Assembly: GCA_022071965.1 (NCBI GenBank)
Contig: JAJVIQ010000013.1
Span: forward strand, 111,023-175,022
DNA length: 64,000 nt
Direction: 5' to 3'
Source: Gammaproteobacteria bacterium
Lineage (GTDB): Bacteria; Pseudomonadota; Gammaproteobacteria; JAJPIJ01
Shown here: positions 62,502-64,000 of the stretch, one piece after another
How the letters are laid out: each line of letters begins with the position of its first letter
Numbering within the stretch: the stretch's first letter is position 1
Translations under genes and position numbers: made by a program
Notes under the pieces: generated by a model
What the model was told of the DNA's origin: nothing
The model's input: the letters and a program-made list of their open reading frames with translations, nothing else
Databases searched by the model: none

Positions 62502-63707
62502 TCACTGCACCACCGCCGGCGGCTCGGGCAATGGTGGCTGGGTGGCCGGTGCGGGGGCGACGGCGGCAGCGCCCGCGGCGCTGAAATGCGGATTGCCGTC
62601 GGGGAGCAGCGGCAGCATCGCGTTGAGCGCCTCCATCCGCTCCCGGACGCCGGTCACCGGCGGCGGTTCGATGGCCTCGAAGCTGGCGGAATCGTAGGTG
62701 AACTTGCCGCTGCCGGTGGGGTATTCGACACCCAGCTTCAATGCGTGCGACTCCCCGTCCACCGGCAGGTAGGAGCGGAAGGTGACGACGTAGTCGCTCT
62801 GCACGATGTTCTGGATCTCCTCCACGATCGATTGCATGCGATCCACCGTCTCGCCGACATTGTAATAATTGCCGAAGGAATTCTTCGACAGCGCCTCCAG
62901 ATTCTTGAAGTGTTCCGAGGAACGCCTCGAGTAGGCGAGCGAATAGATCGGCACCGGAACCGGCATGTTGGTGATGCGCCCCATGAGCTCCTCGCGCGCC
63001 AGCGCGCTGCCCTCGTCGAGGCCGTCGGAGAACACGACGATCGAGCACGAGACGATGTAGTTCTCGATGCCCGGGTCGAGGGAACCCTGGCCGCTCAGGC
63101 CGCACATCTGCATGGCGGCGCCGACGCTGTCGTAGATGCGGCTCTGCATGCCGTCGACCTGCACGTCGGCCAGCCGGCGCGCGATCGCGAGCGGATCCCT
63201 CTCGAACTGCGAGACCAGCTGGTAACCCTCCTTCTCGTCGCGAATGGCGAGCACCGCGACCTCGTCCTGCGGCCGCTTGGTGTCGACAAAACGCGCCGCG
63301 GCGCGCAGGGCGGCCTCGAACGGCGCGCCGGCCATGGACTTGCTGGCGTCCAGCACCAGCACGGTGCGCGTCCCGACCTGCTTCTGCCGCACGGACTCGA
63401 TGCGGTACTGCCGCTTCATCGGATCGTAGGCGCGCCCTTTCACCATCAGGCCTATGTTGAGCTCGTTCAGATTCACCAGCGGCTGCTTGTCCTCGTCGAA
63501 GGTGCGGAAGTACACCTGCACGAACGGATACAGGCTGTAGTCCACCCGATAGATCTTGTGCCCGTATGTCCCCGGCGGCGCGCCGCCCGCGTGCGCCGGC
63601 CCGGCTGCCATGAACGTCAGCACTGCGGCGGCCGCGCTGCGAAACGCAGCCTGACATGCGCTGGATAAACCGGATTTGAACGCGTGCGCAGCCGTGTGTG
63701 GCCTCAT
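62502..63707 (-). CDS. Secreted von Willebrand factor A domain protein
   Basis: A 401-residue protein with an N-terminal hydrophobic signal (AAAAVLTFMAAGPAHA). The vWA domain starts near residue 110 with the MIDAS motif VLVLDASKSMAG, and further MIDAS residues lie in later loops (VVFSDGLDEG). A beta-rich C-terminal domain follows and it ends in a Pro/Ala-rich tail. The MIDAS motif indicates metal-dependent ligand binding in the periplasm or at the surface. It follows the Pro-rich gene by 17 bases on the same strand and may be co-transcribed with it. Confidence 0.88.
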   Translation of the reverse strand: MRPHTAAHAFKSGLSSACQAAFRSAAAAVLTFMAAGPAHAGGAPPGTYGHKIYRVDYSLYPFVQVYFRTFDEDKQPLVNLNELNIGLMVKGRAYDPMKRQYRIESVRQKQVGTRTVLVLDASKSMAGAPFEAALRAAARFVDTKRPQDEVAVLAIRDEKEGYQLVSQFERDPLAIARRLADVQVDGMQSRIYDSVGAAMQMCGLSGQGSLDPGIENYIVSCSIVVFSDGLDEGSALAREELMGRITNMPVPVPIYSLAYSRRSSEHFKNLEALSKNSFGNYYNVGETVDRMQSIVEEIQNIVQSDYVVTFRSYLPVDGESHALKLGVEYPTGSGKFTYDSASFEAIEPPPVTGVRERMEALNAMLPLLPDGNPHFSAAGAAAVAPAPATQPPLPEPPAVVQ

Positions 63708-63724
63708 GTCGAGCTCCTCGGGGG

Positions 63725-64000
63725 TCAGTTGCCTTCGATGAACCGGGTGTTCTGATTGGCCTTCTGCCAGGCATTCGCCGCGCCGCCGGGGGTGGGGGCC
63801 GGCTCGGGTGCCGGCGCCGGCGCGGGCTCCGCCGGCTTGGCCTTCTGCTGCTTGCGCTTCACCGGCTTCGGCGCCGGTTCGGCGGCCGCCGTGGTGGCCG
63901 GCGGCGGTTCGGGCTCGGCCACGTCCTCGCTCGCCGGGCGGCGCTTCAGCAGCTCCTCCATGGCCGAGGTCCCGGAGGACGCGGCGGCCGGTGCCGGCGG
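63725..64000 (-). CDS. C-terminal end of a Pro/Ala/Lys-rich protein (cut by window edge)
   Basis: The frame is open to the window end, so the gene begins outside. The visible about 90 residues are Pro/Ala/Glu-rich with a basic patch (KPVKRKQQKAK) and end in NAWQKANQNTRFIEGN. No domain is visible. The start codon at 63961 may be internal. It lies immediately upstream of the von Willebrand A gene. Confidence 0.6.
   Translation of the reverse strand, partial: PPAPAAASSGTSAMEELLKRRPASEDVAEPEPPPATTAAAEPAPKPVKRKQQKAKPAEPAPAPAPEPAPTPGGAANAWQKANQNTRFIEGN

Overview
The window is GC-rich, gene-dense chromosomal DNA from a Gram-negative bacterium, most likely a gammaproteobacterium. Supporting genes are msbA, hemX/hemY, ftsE/ftsX/ftsY, PilU-type pilus ATPases, a YfhL-type ferredoxin, HvfB/HvfC and cytochrome c5-like proteins. 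A phosphoribulokinase (47997-48860) suggests Calvin-cycle capacity, as in sulfur- or iron-oxidising Chromatiales/Acidiferrobacterales-type organisms. A phasin gene suggests polyhydroxyalkanoate storage. These lineage statements are inferences from gene content. I found no rRNA, CRISPR array, insertion sequence or integrase; there is one tRNA-Arg(CCG).

Layout. 1-1750: two PilU-type ATPase genes in tandem and a tiny Cys-rich gene. 1763-5823: a PyrK-like flavin/Fe-S reductase, a large MscS channel and a GST. 5846-7867: a phasin with a well-formed promoter and PhaR-like operator, and an NfeD/SPFH pair. 8723-13277: HvfC/HvfB (MNIO) pair, HDOD protein and DUF1631 protein. 13546-21091: YihY, MgtE, Sel1 protein, MtfA peptidase, a GT39-type membrane transferase and a D,D-carboxypeptidase with a SPOR-like tail. 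21108-25237: the ftsX-ftsE-ftsY block diverging from rsmD-coaD-ferredoxin.

25688-40804 is the accessory region and the most interesting part. In order it holds a lipoprotein, a lysozyme-fold protein without a signal peptide, a caspase-family protease with an intact His/Cys pair, a 1880-residue protein combining two alpha/beta hydrolases with an intact CHAT protease, and a TIR-transmembrane-five-PASTA protein. These are followed by a convergent SLOG-like protein, a polytopic membrane protein ending in a TIR/nucleoside-deoxyribosyltransferase-like domain, another lipoprotein and a glycine-zipper protein. I propose a cell-envelope-sensing, protease- and nucleotide-based conflict or regulated-death system. 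The domain calls come from motifs in the sequence; the system-level function is inference.

41006-58414 returns to housekeeping genes: aldehyde dehydrogenase, rhodanese, exopolyphosphatase, hemXY, a ferredoxin-type reductase behind phosphoribulokinase, msbA, a MoxR-DUF58-transglutaminase operon, pmbA and uvrD. 58746-60461 is a cytochrome c operon built by recent duplication, with a 57-residue membrane gene at its head. 60820-64000 carries tRNA-Arg, an M48 protease, a glycine-zipper lipoprotein, a von Willebrand A protein and the end of a Pro/Ala/Lys-rich protein that runs off the window.
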